23,934 nt of DNA from assembly GCA_016936695.1 (NCBI GenBank), contig JAFGXK010000060.1:1-23934 (forward strand), read 5' to 3'. The translations under genes were made by a program, and so were the position numbers. Shown here piece after piece: positions 16,176 to 23,934 of this stretch. Within the stretch, counting starts at the first letter, position 1. Every line of letters begins with the position of its first letter. Source of the DNA: Bacteroidales bacterium. Lineage in GTDB: Bacteria > Bacteroidota > Bacteroidia > Bacteroidales > VadinHA17. The notes under the pieces were generated by a model, which was not told the DNA's origin, ran no database searches, and saw only the letters and a list, made by a program, of their open reading frames with translations.

Positions 16176-19100
16176 CTAGAATTTTTCCTTTGCAAGATTC
16201 AGGACATCGTCTTCGCGGACTATGGGCCGCATCCGGAAGGTGTATTCATATTTTCTTTCGAGAAGCCTGTACTCGGGGTGGATCGGGGCTCCCCATGAAT
16301 TGTCACCTCCGACTCCCATCTGTCCCAGATCGACATTCAGGTTCACAAACTCACGCGGTTTGACATCGTTTGTATGTGTATTTGCCGATTTGGCATCCTT
16401 CCTGTACTGTGAAAGCTTGCCGGGTGATTCGAAATCATCGTGGATGTTCTTGAGGGCCGCAAAACCAATCAAAGGATTCCCTGAGACCAGCAAGCCGTTA
16501 CCCGACTCATCCGTAAGAGCCAGCCACCTTGTGTCGGTCTTGTAACCATTTTCCTGCGGCCTGACATAAGGCACATACTGATCATCCACCGTACTCTCAT
16601 AAAGTCCGACATCAGCTGAGGTTTTCCTGTCGGCATAGTTTTCATGAGGCCCGCGTCCGAGCCATTTCAGGTTCATGAATTCCTCAGGCAGCTGCATCTG
16701 CATCCCCATTCTCGGTATCTCAGGAATCTTGTCTGATACCTTTGAGAACTGGTTCTTGACAATCACATCACCCGAACTGTATACGGTATAGGTTGTCACA
16801 TGTCCGGCAATTTTCTCACCGTTCTCATCCGGAATGTCGTACTCAAATGTAACGACAGCTTTTCCCAATTCTGGCTGGGAGATTTTTGCATTCCTTACAA
16901 TGGTCCTCTCACCTGCCTTCTTCCAGACACCGAGTCTGCGGTCCATATTATATCCGTAATCATTATCGGTCGGAGGCCTCCAGAAATCAGGCTCCGGTCC
17001 CTTGGTGAGCATTGATCTTCCTTTGTATTCGAAGGATTCCAATCGTCCCTTCTCCAGGTCAAACACTATTTTAATATCGGGACTGCTTACCTCATACTTC
17101 TTGTCCACTGTATTTGTCTGAAGAACTGCCATCTGATCCCGCCTGGTAAAGACAGGTTTCCCATCCATGGGAAGCTTGAACTGAGCGGCTGCATAAACAT
17201 GATCTTCAGGAACCAGGTCCCATTCATCACTTTTTGAGACCCTGAAATTCAGGAAATACTCAGCGCCGGGAGCAGCTTCAATTTCCGAAACCGGTATGTC
17301 AACTACCGTGCTCTCCCCTGGCTTCAGCGGCGGTATCGTAAGCTTGCCCGACTTTACGGCAACTCCGTCGGAAATTATATCCCAGTCGAAAATGAACTCT
17401 GACAGATCGGTAAAGAAGTATTTATTGGTGATTTTCACGTTGCCGGCAGACAGGCTGACCGGTTCAAATCCGATATACTGATACACTCTTTTCACCTCTT
17501 CTAGAGCAGGTTTCCATCCCCTGTCGGGAAATACAAGACCGTTGATACAGAAGTTGCCATCGCTTGGCATACCCTCTTCACCAAAGTCACCACCGTAAGC
17601 CCAGAACTTTTCGCCGTTTTCATCAGTTGTAATAAGACCCTGGTCGACCCAGTCCCAGATAAAACCTCCCTGCAGAAGCGGATACTTTTCAATAACATCC
17701 CAATAATCCTGGAGGTTTCCGACCGAGTTACCCATGGCGTGAGCATATTCGCAGAGAATAAGCGGTCTGTCACTCTTCGGGTCCTTTGCATACTCTTCAA
17801 TCTGCGGGATTCTTGCATACATGGGGCATACTATATCAGTGTGCCTCTCTGTGGTATTGGTGCTCTTCTCGGCTCTCTCGTACTGCACGGGCCTGCTTGC
17901 ATCCCTTGCCTTAGTCCAGTTGTAATTATCGAGGAAGTTGTGGCCGTCACCGGCTTCATTTCCAAGCGACCAGATTATCACCGAAGGATGATTCTTGTCG
18001 CGCTCGACCATTCTTTGCATCCTGTCCATGTGCATTGCAGCCCATTCCTTCTTGTCAGCAAGTGTTTCATCCTTATTGTAACCGATACCGTGCGACTCAA
18101 TATTGGCTTCGTCAACAAGGTAAAGTCCGTACCTGTCGCACAGCTCATACCAGAGCTCCTGCTGCGGATAGTGAGAAGTCCTCACTGCATTCAGGTTATT
18201 GCTCTTCATTATCCTGATATCCTTCAGCATGGTGGCTTCATCTATAACATGACCATTGACGTCGTGATGTTCATGAAGATTTGTTCCTTTCAGCAGAACC
18301 GGCACCCCGTTTATATGGAGCTGTGAATTGAGTATCTCAACTTTTCTGAAGCCAATCCGGGCTCCGACACTCTCGAGGTTGTTGCCAAAATTATCCTTAA
18401 GGCTGATGACCAACGAGTACAGATCAGGAGTTTCTGAAGTCCATTTCTTAACCTGGGGCAACTGCTTTGTGAAGGTCACTGAAGTTTGTTCCCCTGACAG
18501 CTTTACATCCTTCGATTCGGTATAAACTTTCTCATCATCACGAAACAACGAGGCTTCCACAATAAAGTCCTGAGCATCCGTACCCTTGCTCTTAAGGGCC
18601 ACATCAAGCTTTAAGAGCCCGTCGTTATAAGCATTCTCAAGATCGCCCACTGCAAAGAAATCACTGATGAAGGTGTGTGGCCTGGCATGCAGGAAGACAG
18701 AACGCTGAATGCCGCTCAGACGCCAGAAATCCTGATCCTCAAGGTAACTGCCATCGCACCAGCGATATACCTCAACTGCAAGTGTGTTCTCTCCTTTCCT
18801 GAGATGAGGGGTTATATTGAATTCGGCCGGCACCTTGCTGTCCTCATTGTAACCAACCAAAGCTTCATTCACCCAGACATAAAATGCCGAGCTGACTGCG
18901 CCGAAATGAAGGAATACCTCCTTTTCCTTCCATTCAGTCGGAATTGTGAATGTTCTCTTATATGAGCCCACCGGGTTCCATGAATGATTGATAAAAGGCG
19001 GATTCTTTTCAAAACCGAATCCGATGTTGACGTAAATGGGAACGTCATACCCTTTCACCTGCCAGTTCGACGGAACTTCAATGTCGTCCCAGTCGCGGGT

Positions 19101-19406
19101 GTCATAATCATCCTTGAAAAACCAGTAAGGTCTTTCATCAGGCGTTTTTACCCAGTGGAACTTCCAGACGCCGTCGAGAGATACGTGATTGGGTGATTTG
19201 GTTTTGTCAGCTTCAAGCGCGGCCTGTTCATCAGCATAGCTGATCATCGTGGCATGCGGCGCCTCGCGGTTTATGTTGAACACCTCCGGATTTTCCCAGT
19301 CACGGGTTTCCTTTTCGGTGAACACCACCCCTTCATATTTGCTGTATCGCTTGCAGGCAGATAACAGCATTAAAACAATTATAAAATAACAAGGTAATCT
19401 CTTCAT
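16176..19406 (-). CDS. GH2 beta-galactosidase, lipoprotein
   Basis: A 1076-residue LacZ-type glycoside hydrolase that removes terminal beta-galactose. The lipoprotein signal (IIVLMLLSAC, lipidated Cys18) anchors it in the envelope, probably periplasm-facing. Domain order: sugar-binding jelly roll (about 60-270, with SLDGVWKFHWVKTPDERP and VPSNWQVKGYDVPIYVNIGF), an Ig-like domain, the TIM barrel with acid/base Glu484 in WSLGNEAGDGHN and nucleophile Glu553 in ILCEYAHAMGNS, a DUF4981-like domain, and the C-terminal small-chain domain (KWLGRGPHENYADRK). Length is typical of full LacZ. No SusC/SusD pair or other glycan genes lie nearby, so a polysaccharide locus is not evident. Its ATG is 42 bp past the fhs stop; it may read through from fhs or have its own unrecognised promoter. 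Confidence 0.95.
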   Translation of the reverse strand: MKRLPCYFIIVLMLLSACKRYSKYEGVVFTEKETRDWENPEVFNINREAPHATMISYADEQAALEADKTKSPNHVSLDGVWKFHWVKTPDERPYWFFKDDYDTRDWDDIEVPSNWQVKGYDVPIYVNIGFGFEKNPPFINHSWNPVGSYKRTFTIPTEWKEKEVFLHFGAVSSAFYVWVNEALVGYNEDSKVPAEFNITPHLRKGENTLAVEVYRWCDGSYLEDQDFWRLSGIQRSVFLHARPHTFISDFFAVGDLENAYNDGLLKLDVALKSKGTDAQDFIVEASLFRDDEKVYTESKDVKLSGEQTSVTFTKQLPQVKKWTSETPDLYSLVISLKDNFGNNLESVGARIGFRKVEILNSQLHINGVPVLLKGTNLHEHHDVNGHVIDEATMLKDIRIMKSNNLNAVRTSHYPQQELWYELCDRYGLYLVDEANIESHGIGYNKDETLADKKEWAAMHMDRMQRMVERDKNHPSVIIWSLGNEAGDGHNFLDNYNWTKARDASRPVQYERAEKSTNTTERHTDIVCPMYARIPQIEEYAKDPKSDRPLILCEYAHAMGNSVGNLQDYWDVIEKYPLLQGGFIWDWVDQGLITTDENGEKFWAYGGDFGEEGMPSDGNFCINGLVFPDRGWKPALEEVKRVYQYIGFEPVSLSAGNVKITNKYFFTDLSEFIFDWDIISDGVAVKSGKLTIPPLKPGESTVVDIPVSEIEAAPGAEYFLNFRVSKSDEWDLVPEDHVYAAAQFKLPMDGKPVFTRRDQMAVLQTNTVDKKYEVSSPDIKIVFDLEKGRLESFEYKGRSMLTKGPEPDFWRPPTDNDYGYNMDRRLGVWKKAGERTIVRNAKISQPELGKAVVTFEYDIPDENGEKIAGHVTTYTVYSSGDVIVKNQFSKVSDKIPEIPRMGMQMQLPEEFMNLKWLGRGPHENYADRKTSADVGLYESTVDDQYVPYVRPQENGYKTDTRWLALTDESGNGLLVSGNPLIGFAALKNIHDDFESPGKLSQYRKDAKSANTHTNDVKPREFVNLNVDLGQMGVGGDNSWGAPIHPEYRLLERKYEYTFRMRPIVREDDVLNLAKEKF

Positions 19407-19448
19407 AACAATATATTTACAAGATTAATATTCAACAAAAGAATAAAA

Positions 19449-21125
19449 TCAGAACAGGCCGGAGATCTTTCCGTTTTCATCGATATCTATCTTTTCAGCA
19501 GATGGAGAACCCGGCAAACCGGGCATCCTCATTATTGTCCCGGCTATCGGCACAATAAAACCGGCTCCCGATGAAAGTTCCACTTCCCTTATTTTGATTG
19601 TGAAGCCCTGGGGACGTCCTTTCTTGTTCTGATCGTCTGAAAGCGATTTTTGTGTCTTTGCAATACATACAGCCAGATTGCCAAATCCTAGCTTGGTAAT
19701 TTTATCGAGCTGGTTTTTAGCCTTTATTGTATATTCAACATGATCAGCTCCATACATCTTGGTACATATAGTCTCGATCTTTTTTTCAAGCGGCCACTCA
19801 AGCTCATAAAGCGGTTTAAAGCAGTTGGCGCAATCGGATATCTCCTCCAGCACTTTGTTTGCCAGATCGACAGCGCCTTCACCTCCTTTCGCCCACGACT
19901 CATTGACAGATACTTTAAGGTTCCTCATTGTGCAATGTTTCTTAAGAATTTCCAGCTCAGAGTCGGTATCGCTGTCAAACCTGTTAATTGCAATCACCGG
20001 CCTGAATCCGAAATATCTCATATTCTCTATATGCTTATCGAGGTTGTCAAATCCCCTGATAAGAGCCTCAATGTCCTCACTGCCAAGAGCTGACAGTTTG
20101 GCACCACCATGATATTTAATCGCCCTGACTGTTGCAACTATGACAACTGCATTGGTTTTGAGCTTCCCAACCTGCGATTTGATATCGAAAAACTTCTCCG
20201 CTCCCAGTTCACTGGCAAAACCTGCCTCAGTAACAACATAATCACTAAGCGAAAGACCTGTTTTTGTGGCTATTATTGAATTTGTGCCCTGGGCAATGTT
20301 TGCAAACGGTCCGCCATGTATGATTGCAGGTGTTCCCTCAAGCGTCTGGACCAGATTCGGCTTTATAGCATCCTTCATAAGCGCTGCCATGGCGCCGTTG
20401 GCCTTCAGATCACGGGCAAAAACCGGCTTTTCACCATATGTGTAGCCAACAAAGATATTTCCAAGACGTTCCTTGAGATCCATAAGATCGCGCGACATGC
20501 ACAGAGTGGCCATTACCTCCGATGCTGCAGTAATCTCAAATCCCGACTGGCGGGGAACACCTTCCGTAGTGCCTCCCAGTCCTATCACTATGTCCCTTAG
20601 GGCCCTTTCATTCATATCCATCACCCTCTTCCACTCTACGGTTCTCGGGTCAATTCCGATATTCCCATCAGAATTCCTCAGCTGGATATTGTTGTCGATC
20701 AGGGCTGACAGAAGATTATGAGCCTTCTCTACAGCAGATATATCACCGGTAAAATGAAGGTTGATATCTTCCATTGGTATTACCTGGGAATAACCACCAC
20801 CTGCAGCACCGCCCTTGATGCCAAATACAGGTCCAAGTGAAGGTTCACGGAGAACAACTGTAGTTTTCTTTCCTATCCTGTTAAGAGCCTGGGCAAGTCC
20901 AATGGATGTTGTCGTCTTTCCTTCACCTGCAGGTGTCGGAGTTATTGCCGTCACCAGTATCAGCTTGCCTTTTTTGATACGCTTCTCATCGATGAAATGC
21001 AAGGGGATTTTTGCCTTGTATTTTCCATATAACTCAAGTTCATCCGGAGGGATACCCAATGACGCAGCAACTTCAACTACTGGCCTCATAGTGGCTTCCT
21101 GAGCGATTTCAATATCCTGCTTCAT
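19449..21125 (-). CDS. fhs: Formate--tetrahydrofolate ligase
   Basis: A 558-residue cytosolic enzyme making 10-formyl-THF from formate, THF and ATP. The P-loop-like TPTPAGEGKTTTSIGLAQAL spans residues 63-82. Further hallmarks are EPSLGPVFGIKGGAAGGGYS, PMEDINLHFTGD, the FANIAQGTNSIIATK segment, and RFDSDTDSE. The C-terminus (SGAGFIVPIAGTIMRMPGLP) is standard, and length matches the family's 555-560. The ATG at 21125 is the only reasonable start. A promoter with an overlapping inverted repeat lies directly upstream. It supplies formyl groups for purine and initiator-tRNA synthesis and could run in reverse; gcvP in this window feeds the same folate pool. Confidence 0.98.
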   Translation of the reverse strand: MKQDIEIAQEATMRPVVEVAASLGIPPDELELYGKYKAKIPLHFIDEKRIKKGKLILVTAITPTPAGEGKTTTSIGLAQALNRIGKKTTVVLREPSLGPVFGIKGGAAGGGYSQVIPMEDINLHFTGDISAVEKAHNLLSALIDNNIQLRNSDGNIGIDPRTVEWKRVMDMNERALRDIVIGLGGTTEGVPRQSGFEITAASEVMATLCMSRDLMDLKERLGNIFVGYTYGEKPVFARDLKANGAMAALMKDAIKPNLVQTLEGTPAIIHGGPFANIAQGTNSIIATKTGLSLSDYVVTEAGFASELGAEKFFDIKSQVGKLKTNAVVIVATVRAIKYHGGAKLSALGSEDIEALIRGFDNLDKHIENMRYFGFRPVIAINRFDSDTDSELEILKKHCTMRNLKVSVNESWAKGGEGAVDLANKVLEEISDCANCFKPLYELEWPLEKKIETICTKMYGADHVEYTIKAKNQLDKITKLGFGNLAVCIAKTQKSLSDDQNKKGRPQGFTIKIREVELSSGAGFIVPIAGTIMRMPGLPGSPSAEKIDIDENGKISGLF

Positions 21126-21145
21126 ATAGATTGATTTTTAAAAAG

Positions 21146-21180
21146 TTGGGGAAAGATAATAAACTTTCGCCTTTCCCCAA
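21146..21180. repeat. Perfect inverted repeat over the fhs promoter
   Basis: TTGGGGAAAG (21146-21155) and its exact complement CTTTCCCCAA (21171-21180), separated by 15 bp. One arm overlaps the predicted -33 element, and the other overlaps the -7 element of fhs. It could be an operator for a dimeric regulator. A terminator is less likely: neither strand has a run of T directly after the stem. Confidence 0.6.
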
Positions 21181-21181
21181 A
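21151..21181 (-). promoter_or_regulatory. Putative fhs promoter
   Basis: On the minus strand: TTTG (21178-21181), 19 bp, then TATCTTTC (21151-21158), one mismatch to TAnnTTTG. The -7 box lies 25 bp upstream of the fhs ATG at 21125. Spacing fits the Bacteroidota pattern, but the -7 box is imperfect. Confidence 0.45.
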
Positions 21182-21289
21182 GTGGCAAGCGAACTTGTAA
21201 ATGAACATTTTATTACTCTCTGTTATCCGGCTTTTCTCATTTTTTCGTAACTTTAAGCACCATTCCAACCCTTTAACCCAATTGAATTT

Positions 21290-22147
21290 ATGGAAAAAGA
21301 AATAAAATCACTTTACAGCGAGTACAGGGAAGGCCGCCTGACACGCAGGATCTTCCTTAAAAAACTAGCGCTGTTAACCGGAAGCGGCATGGCTGCGGCA
21401 GCCTTATTGCCTGTCATAGAGGACAATGAGTCAATGGCTGCAAAAAAGGCAGGGAAGGCACCAGTCTTGGTTACCGAATTCGTTACATATCCGGCTGCAA
21501 CCGGAGAAATGAGAGCTTTCATGGCACGGCCCAAGAAGGGCAAAAAATTCCCTGCGGTGATTGTCATACACGAGAACAGGGGATTGGTCCCTCATATTCA
21601 GGATGTAACAAGACGCATGGCGGGAGAAGGATTCCTCGCACTGGCTCCCGATGCCCTGTCGCCGGTTGGAGGCACACCGGAAGATACCAGCAACGTCCGT
21701 GAACTATTCGGGAAACTGAACAACGATGAGACAACGAAAAACTTCGTCGCTGCCGTCAAATACCTCAAGACTCATCCGAAATCAACCGGCAAAGTGGGCT
21801 GCACAGGATTCTGCTGGGGAGGAGCCATGACAAACAACGTTGCAGTAAATGCCCCTGATCTTGATGCGTCAGTACCTTATTACGGAAGGACACCCGCACC
21901 GGAGGACGTTGAAAAGATAAAAGGTCCGATAATGGCCCACTATGCTGGCAACGACCCTGGTATTAATGCCGGAATACCAGCATTCGAGGAAGCCCTCAAA
22001 AAATACAACAAGGAATACCAGATTTTCATGTACGAAGGAGCCTCACATGCTTTCAATAACGACACCAACCCGGAACGGTATAACGAACAGGCTGCCTTAC
22101 TTGCATGGGAAAGGACCATTGAATTCTTTAAGGAAAAACTTGAATAA
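21290..22147 (+). CDS. Tat-exported dienelactone hydrolase family protein
   Basis: A 285-residue alpha/beta hydrolase. The N-terminus carries a twin-arginine signal: LTRRIFLKK at residues 17-25 followed by ALLTGSGMAAAALLP, preceded by a 16-residue charged extension. The mature protein has the DLH catalytic triad: Cys175 in GFCWGG, Asp222 in AGNDPG, His253 in GASHAF. The Glu-bearing IVIHENRGLVPHI (91-103) is also typical. Classical DLH opens dienelactone in aromatic catabolism, but many family members act on other esters or lactones, and this exported form stands alone without aromatic-degradation genes. Substrate unknown. Start ATG at 21290. The gap upstream (21126-21289) holds only the fhs promoter region and a near-match box TAACTTTA. 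Confidence 0.92.
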   Translation: MEKEIKSLYSEYREGRLTRRIFLKKLALLTGSGMAAAALLPVIEDNESMAAKKAGKAPVLVTEFVTYPAATGEMRAFMARPKKGKKFPAVIVIHENRGLVPHIQDVTRRMAGEGFLALAPDALSPVGGTPEDTSNVRELFGKLNNDETTKNFVAAVKYLKTHPKSTGKVGCTGFCWGGAMTNNVAVNAPDLDASVPYYGRTPAPEDVEKIKGPIMAHYAGNDPGINAGIPAFEEALKKYNKEYQIFMYEGASHAFNNDTNPERYNEQAALLAWERTIEFFKEKLE

Positions 22148-22201
22148 CCTCAGTGGACAATCTCCCCTGATGATATTCAGTTCATACAGATAAATTATTA
22201 A

Positions 22202-23500
22202 TTGAGAACTGCAGGTAAAAGTGTAAGGATATCGTCCTGTTCCATTGCCGCGATGATGATTTTCCTTTTAACGGCTTCGTGCACTAAGGAGGGTACTCCT
22301 CCCATTTTAGGCGAGCCAAAAGTCTCCAATGTATATATTCACGGAGGAACCGTTGAAGCAAAGATATTATATGACGGCGGACAGGAAATTACTTCCTGCG
22401 GATTCTGCTGGAACACTACAGGCTATGCCTCGGGTAATTACTCATGCGCAGAATCCAGCATGATTGACGGAAAATTCCAGTTAAAGCTCGATACTCTCAG
22501 GGAGGGCACAAAGTATTTCGTATGGCCTTATGCGGCAAATAAAAAAGCTGTTTCTTACGGTTGGAGAATGGCATCTTTTGTCACAACAACGGTCAAGTTA
22601 CCACACATTGCCACCTACGGGGCACGGGAGGTTACCCATAACTCTGTGAGTATGAATGCATGTCTGTATGAGGACAACAGCTACAACACACTGGAAACCG
22701 GGATATGCTGGTCAACCCATCCGAACCCCACATTGGAGGATTCAAGAACCCCATATGATATTATGGGAACAGGAGCTTTTTCAGTCCTGGTAACGGGATT
22801 GGATCCCTCTACAATATATTATTTCAGAGCCTTCGCCACAAACTCCGCAGGCACCGCTTACGGAAGCATCTTAAGCTACAGAACGCTGGATGGTTCAGTA
22901 ACCGATTACGACGGATTCGAATACAGTACCGTCCGACTTGGAAACCAGGAATGGATGGCATCAAACCTGAGGACAACCTCTTTTTCGAACGGAGAAAGAA
23001 TACCTAAGACAGGCATAGAGACTTTGAATATTGAAAGCGAATCAAATCCTGTTTACCAGTGGCCGTATCAGGGCCATGAGGATCATCCGAAGCTGCTTGT
23101 AGATGACGGGCGCCTCTACACCTGGTACACCGTGACCGATTCCAGAAAGCTTTGCCCCGAAGGATGGCATGTTCCTTCAATCGACGAATGGAATGAACTC
23201 CTGTTCCATATCGGCGGGGATAATCCGTATTCAACTGACCTCAGGCGGTTTTCATACACCACTGATCCGCTCAACCCGGAAGTTTCGGAGGGTAGCTTCA
23301 GGGCACAGCTTGCCGGATTCAGGAATGCGTCAGGTTTGTTCCAGAGCGGTTATAATTACGGCACTTACTGGTGGAGTTCAACCGCCGCATCCGGCGACAT
23401 AGGATATGCGGTGTTCTGCGGTCCCTCAGAAAATGACCCGGTCAGCATCAGGGAAAAATCAAAGAAAGACGGCTTCTCTGTCAGATGCGTTAAGGACTGA
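22202..23500 (+). CDS. FISUMP-domain surface lipoprotein with Fn3-like repeats
   Basis: A 432-residue lipoprotein. The signal has a basic n-region and MMIFLLTASC with lipidated Cys27. Residues about 38-110 and 112-208 look like two fibronectin-type-III-like modules, each with a CGFCWNT or TGICWSTHPNPT strand. The C-terminal half (about 235-432) is a Fibrobacter succinogenes major paralogous (FISUMP, TIGR02145) domain: VRLGNQEWMASNLRT, then LCPEGWHVPSIDEWNELL, GGFRN-like GFRNASGLF, YWWSSTAA, and the final GFSVRCVKD. FISUMP proteins are common on Bacteroidota surfaces; function unknown. The start codon is TTG at 22202, chosen because the basic residues before the hydrophobic stretch complete a signal peptide; an ATG at 22253 would start directly in the hydrophobic part. 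Confidence 0.88.
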   Translation: MRTAGKSVRISSCSIAAMMIFLLTASCTKEGTPPILGEPKVSNVYIHGGTVEAKILYDGGQEITSCGFCWNTTGYASGNYSCAESSMIDGKFQLKLDTLREGTKYFVWPYAANKKAVSYGWRMASFVTTTVKLPHIATYGAREVTHNSVSMNACLYEDNSYNTLETGICWSTHPNPTLEDSRTPYDIMGTGAFSVLVTGLDPSTIYYFRAFATNSAGTAYGSILSYRTLDGSVTDYDGFEYSTVRLGNQEWMASNLRTTSFSNGERIPKTGIETLNIESESNPVYQWPYQGHEDHPKLLVDDGRLYTWYTVTDSRKLCPEGWHVPSIDEWNELLFHIGGDNPYSTDLRRFSYTTDPLNPEVSEGSFRAQLAGFRNASGLFQSGYNYGTYWWSSTAASGDIGYAVFCGPSENDPVSIREKSKKDGFSVRCVKD

Positions 23501-23536
23501 TAATCTTTCGGTGAGATATCTCAGGATCCGACCATA

Positions 23537-23934
23537 CTACTTCATCTGTTCATTCCATATACCTCCAATTGCATCAACAAAAGGTTTGCAATGTCTGAAA
23601 AAGGCTTTGTATCCTTCGCACAGATAATTTAATCCGGGTTCCCCGTCGGGCGTACTTATAAACCTGTTCTTCGGACATTCCCCGTTGCACATTGATCTCA
23701 CGTCACATTCGAGGCAGTAACGTGGAAGTGTAAGCGATTTAGCCATCCCGAACTCTTTTTGCCTTTTGCTGTCGAGAAACTCAGCAATCGTTCCGGTATT
23801 TATGTTGCCAATCAGATTGTCACTGTTCACATAATGATCGCAGGAATAAAAATTCCCGTTAAGCTCAACAACCGGGACGCCGCCGCAATTCTCCTTGAAT
23901 ATGCAAAGGGTATGATCCTGACCGAAAGCGGTCC
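23537..23934 (-). CDS. Anaerobic sulfatase-maturating radical SAM enzyme, C-terminal part (5' end outside the window)
   Basis: The frame is open from the stop at 23537 to the window edge with no start needed: a GTG at 23830 is an internal Val. The visible 131 codons are the C-terminal SPASM domain that binds two auxiliary 4Fe-4S clusters. Reading inward from the edge, Cys-bearing motifs are CIFKENCGGVPVVELNG, NFYSCDHYVNSDNLIGNI, CLECDVRSMCNGECPKNRF and YLCEGYKAFF. This arrangement matches anaerobic sulfatase maturases (anSME), which oxidise a Cys or Ser of sulfatases to formylglycine. The SAM-cluster CxxxCxxC lies outside the window. A sulfatase may be nearby upstream; none is in this window. 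Confidence 0.92.
   Translation of the reverse strand, partial: TAFGQDHTLCIFKENCGGVPVVELNGNFYSCDHYVNSDNLIGNINTGTIAEFLDSKRQKEFGMAKSLTLPRYCLECDVRSMCNGECPKNRFISTPDGEPGLNYLCEGYKAFFRHCKPFVDAIGGIWNEQMK

Noticed and set aside
17739..18326. A 195-codon open frame antisense to the beta-galactosidase
   Set aside because: It is fully inside the GH2 catalytic domain coding region, with no family resemblance and no start context.
19420..19440. Promoter-like TAATCTTG upstream of the beta-galactosidase
   Set aside because: The -7 box has one mismatch and no TTG at the right spacing, so it was not called.
8488..21125. gcvP and fhs as a linked one-carbon cluster
   Set aside because: They are about 8 kb apart with unrelated genes and a plus-strand unit between them; the link is metabolic only.
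23512..23523. 12-bp palindrome TGAGATATCTCA between convergent genes
   Set aside because: It has no loop and no T-tract, and a palindrome this short is expected by chance; there is no evidence for a terminator or site.
23828..23830. GTG as the start of a 97-residue protein
   Set aside because: The frame continues upstream to the window edge with conserved sulfatase-maturase Cys motifs, so the GTG is an internal Val.

Overview
The window reads as chromosomal DNA from a member of the Bacteroidota, most likely an environmental Bacteroidales/Marinilabiliales-type organism. This rests on a type 9 secretion C-terminal sorting domain (gene at the left edge), a FISUMP-type surface lipoprotein, DUF4294 (a family I know mainly from Bacteroidota), a secreted Sb-PDE-like PHP protein, a LemA/TPM cluster, a lipoprotein GH2 beta-galactosidase, an anaerobic sulfatase-maturase tail, and promoters of the Bacteroidota form TAnnTTTG. 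Nothing marks it as a mobile island: I see no transposase, integrase, tRNA, rRNA, CRISPR array or phage gene. It is gene-dense, and the longest gene-free gap is about 165 bp.

Layout. 10-2892 (+): a T9SS-secreted protein and an RluA-type pseudouridine synthase, 6 bp apart. 2947-4839 (-): lemA, a soluble TPM protein and a secreted/membrane TPM protein, expressed from a TACCTTTG promoter. 4978-5946 (+): D-Ala-D-Ala ligase. 5959-8400 (-): a two-gene unit of a URO-D-like enzyme and a lipoprotein Gfo/Idh/MocA-like oxidoreductase. 8488-11397 (-): gcvP. 11488-14128 (-): DUF4294 protein, ThpR-type 2H phosphoesterase, protein-L-isoaspartate methyltransferase and a glyoxalase-II-like MBL hydrolase. 14241-16055 (+): a DUF3267 membrane metallopeptidase and a secreted PHP phosphoesterase. 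16176-21125 (-): GH2 beta-galactosidase and formate-THF ligase. 21290-23500 (+): a Tat-exported dienelactone hydrolase and a FISUMP lipoprotein. 23537-end (-): the C-terminal part of an anaerobic sulfatase maturase, cut by the window edge.

Most genes are core or housekeeping: folate one-carbon metabolism (gcvP, fhs), cell wall (ddl), rRNA modification, and repair/hydrolysis (pcm, MBL). Around them lie envelope and carbohydrate functions. The least explained parts are three short arrays of 7-bp repeats, each placed directly after the stop codon of a plus-strand gene, and the URO-D/oxidoreductase pair, in which both proteins lack hallmark residues of their best-known relatives. Other points are overlapping divergent promoters at 14.2 kb, which help fix start codons, and a perfect inverted repeat placed over the predicted fhs promoter. 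I did not find a convincing new multi-gene defence or mobile system.
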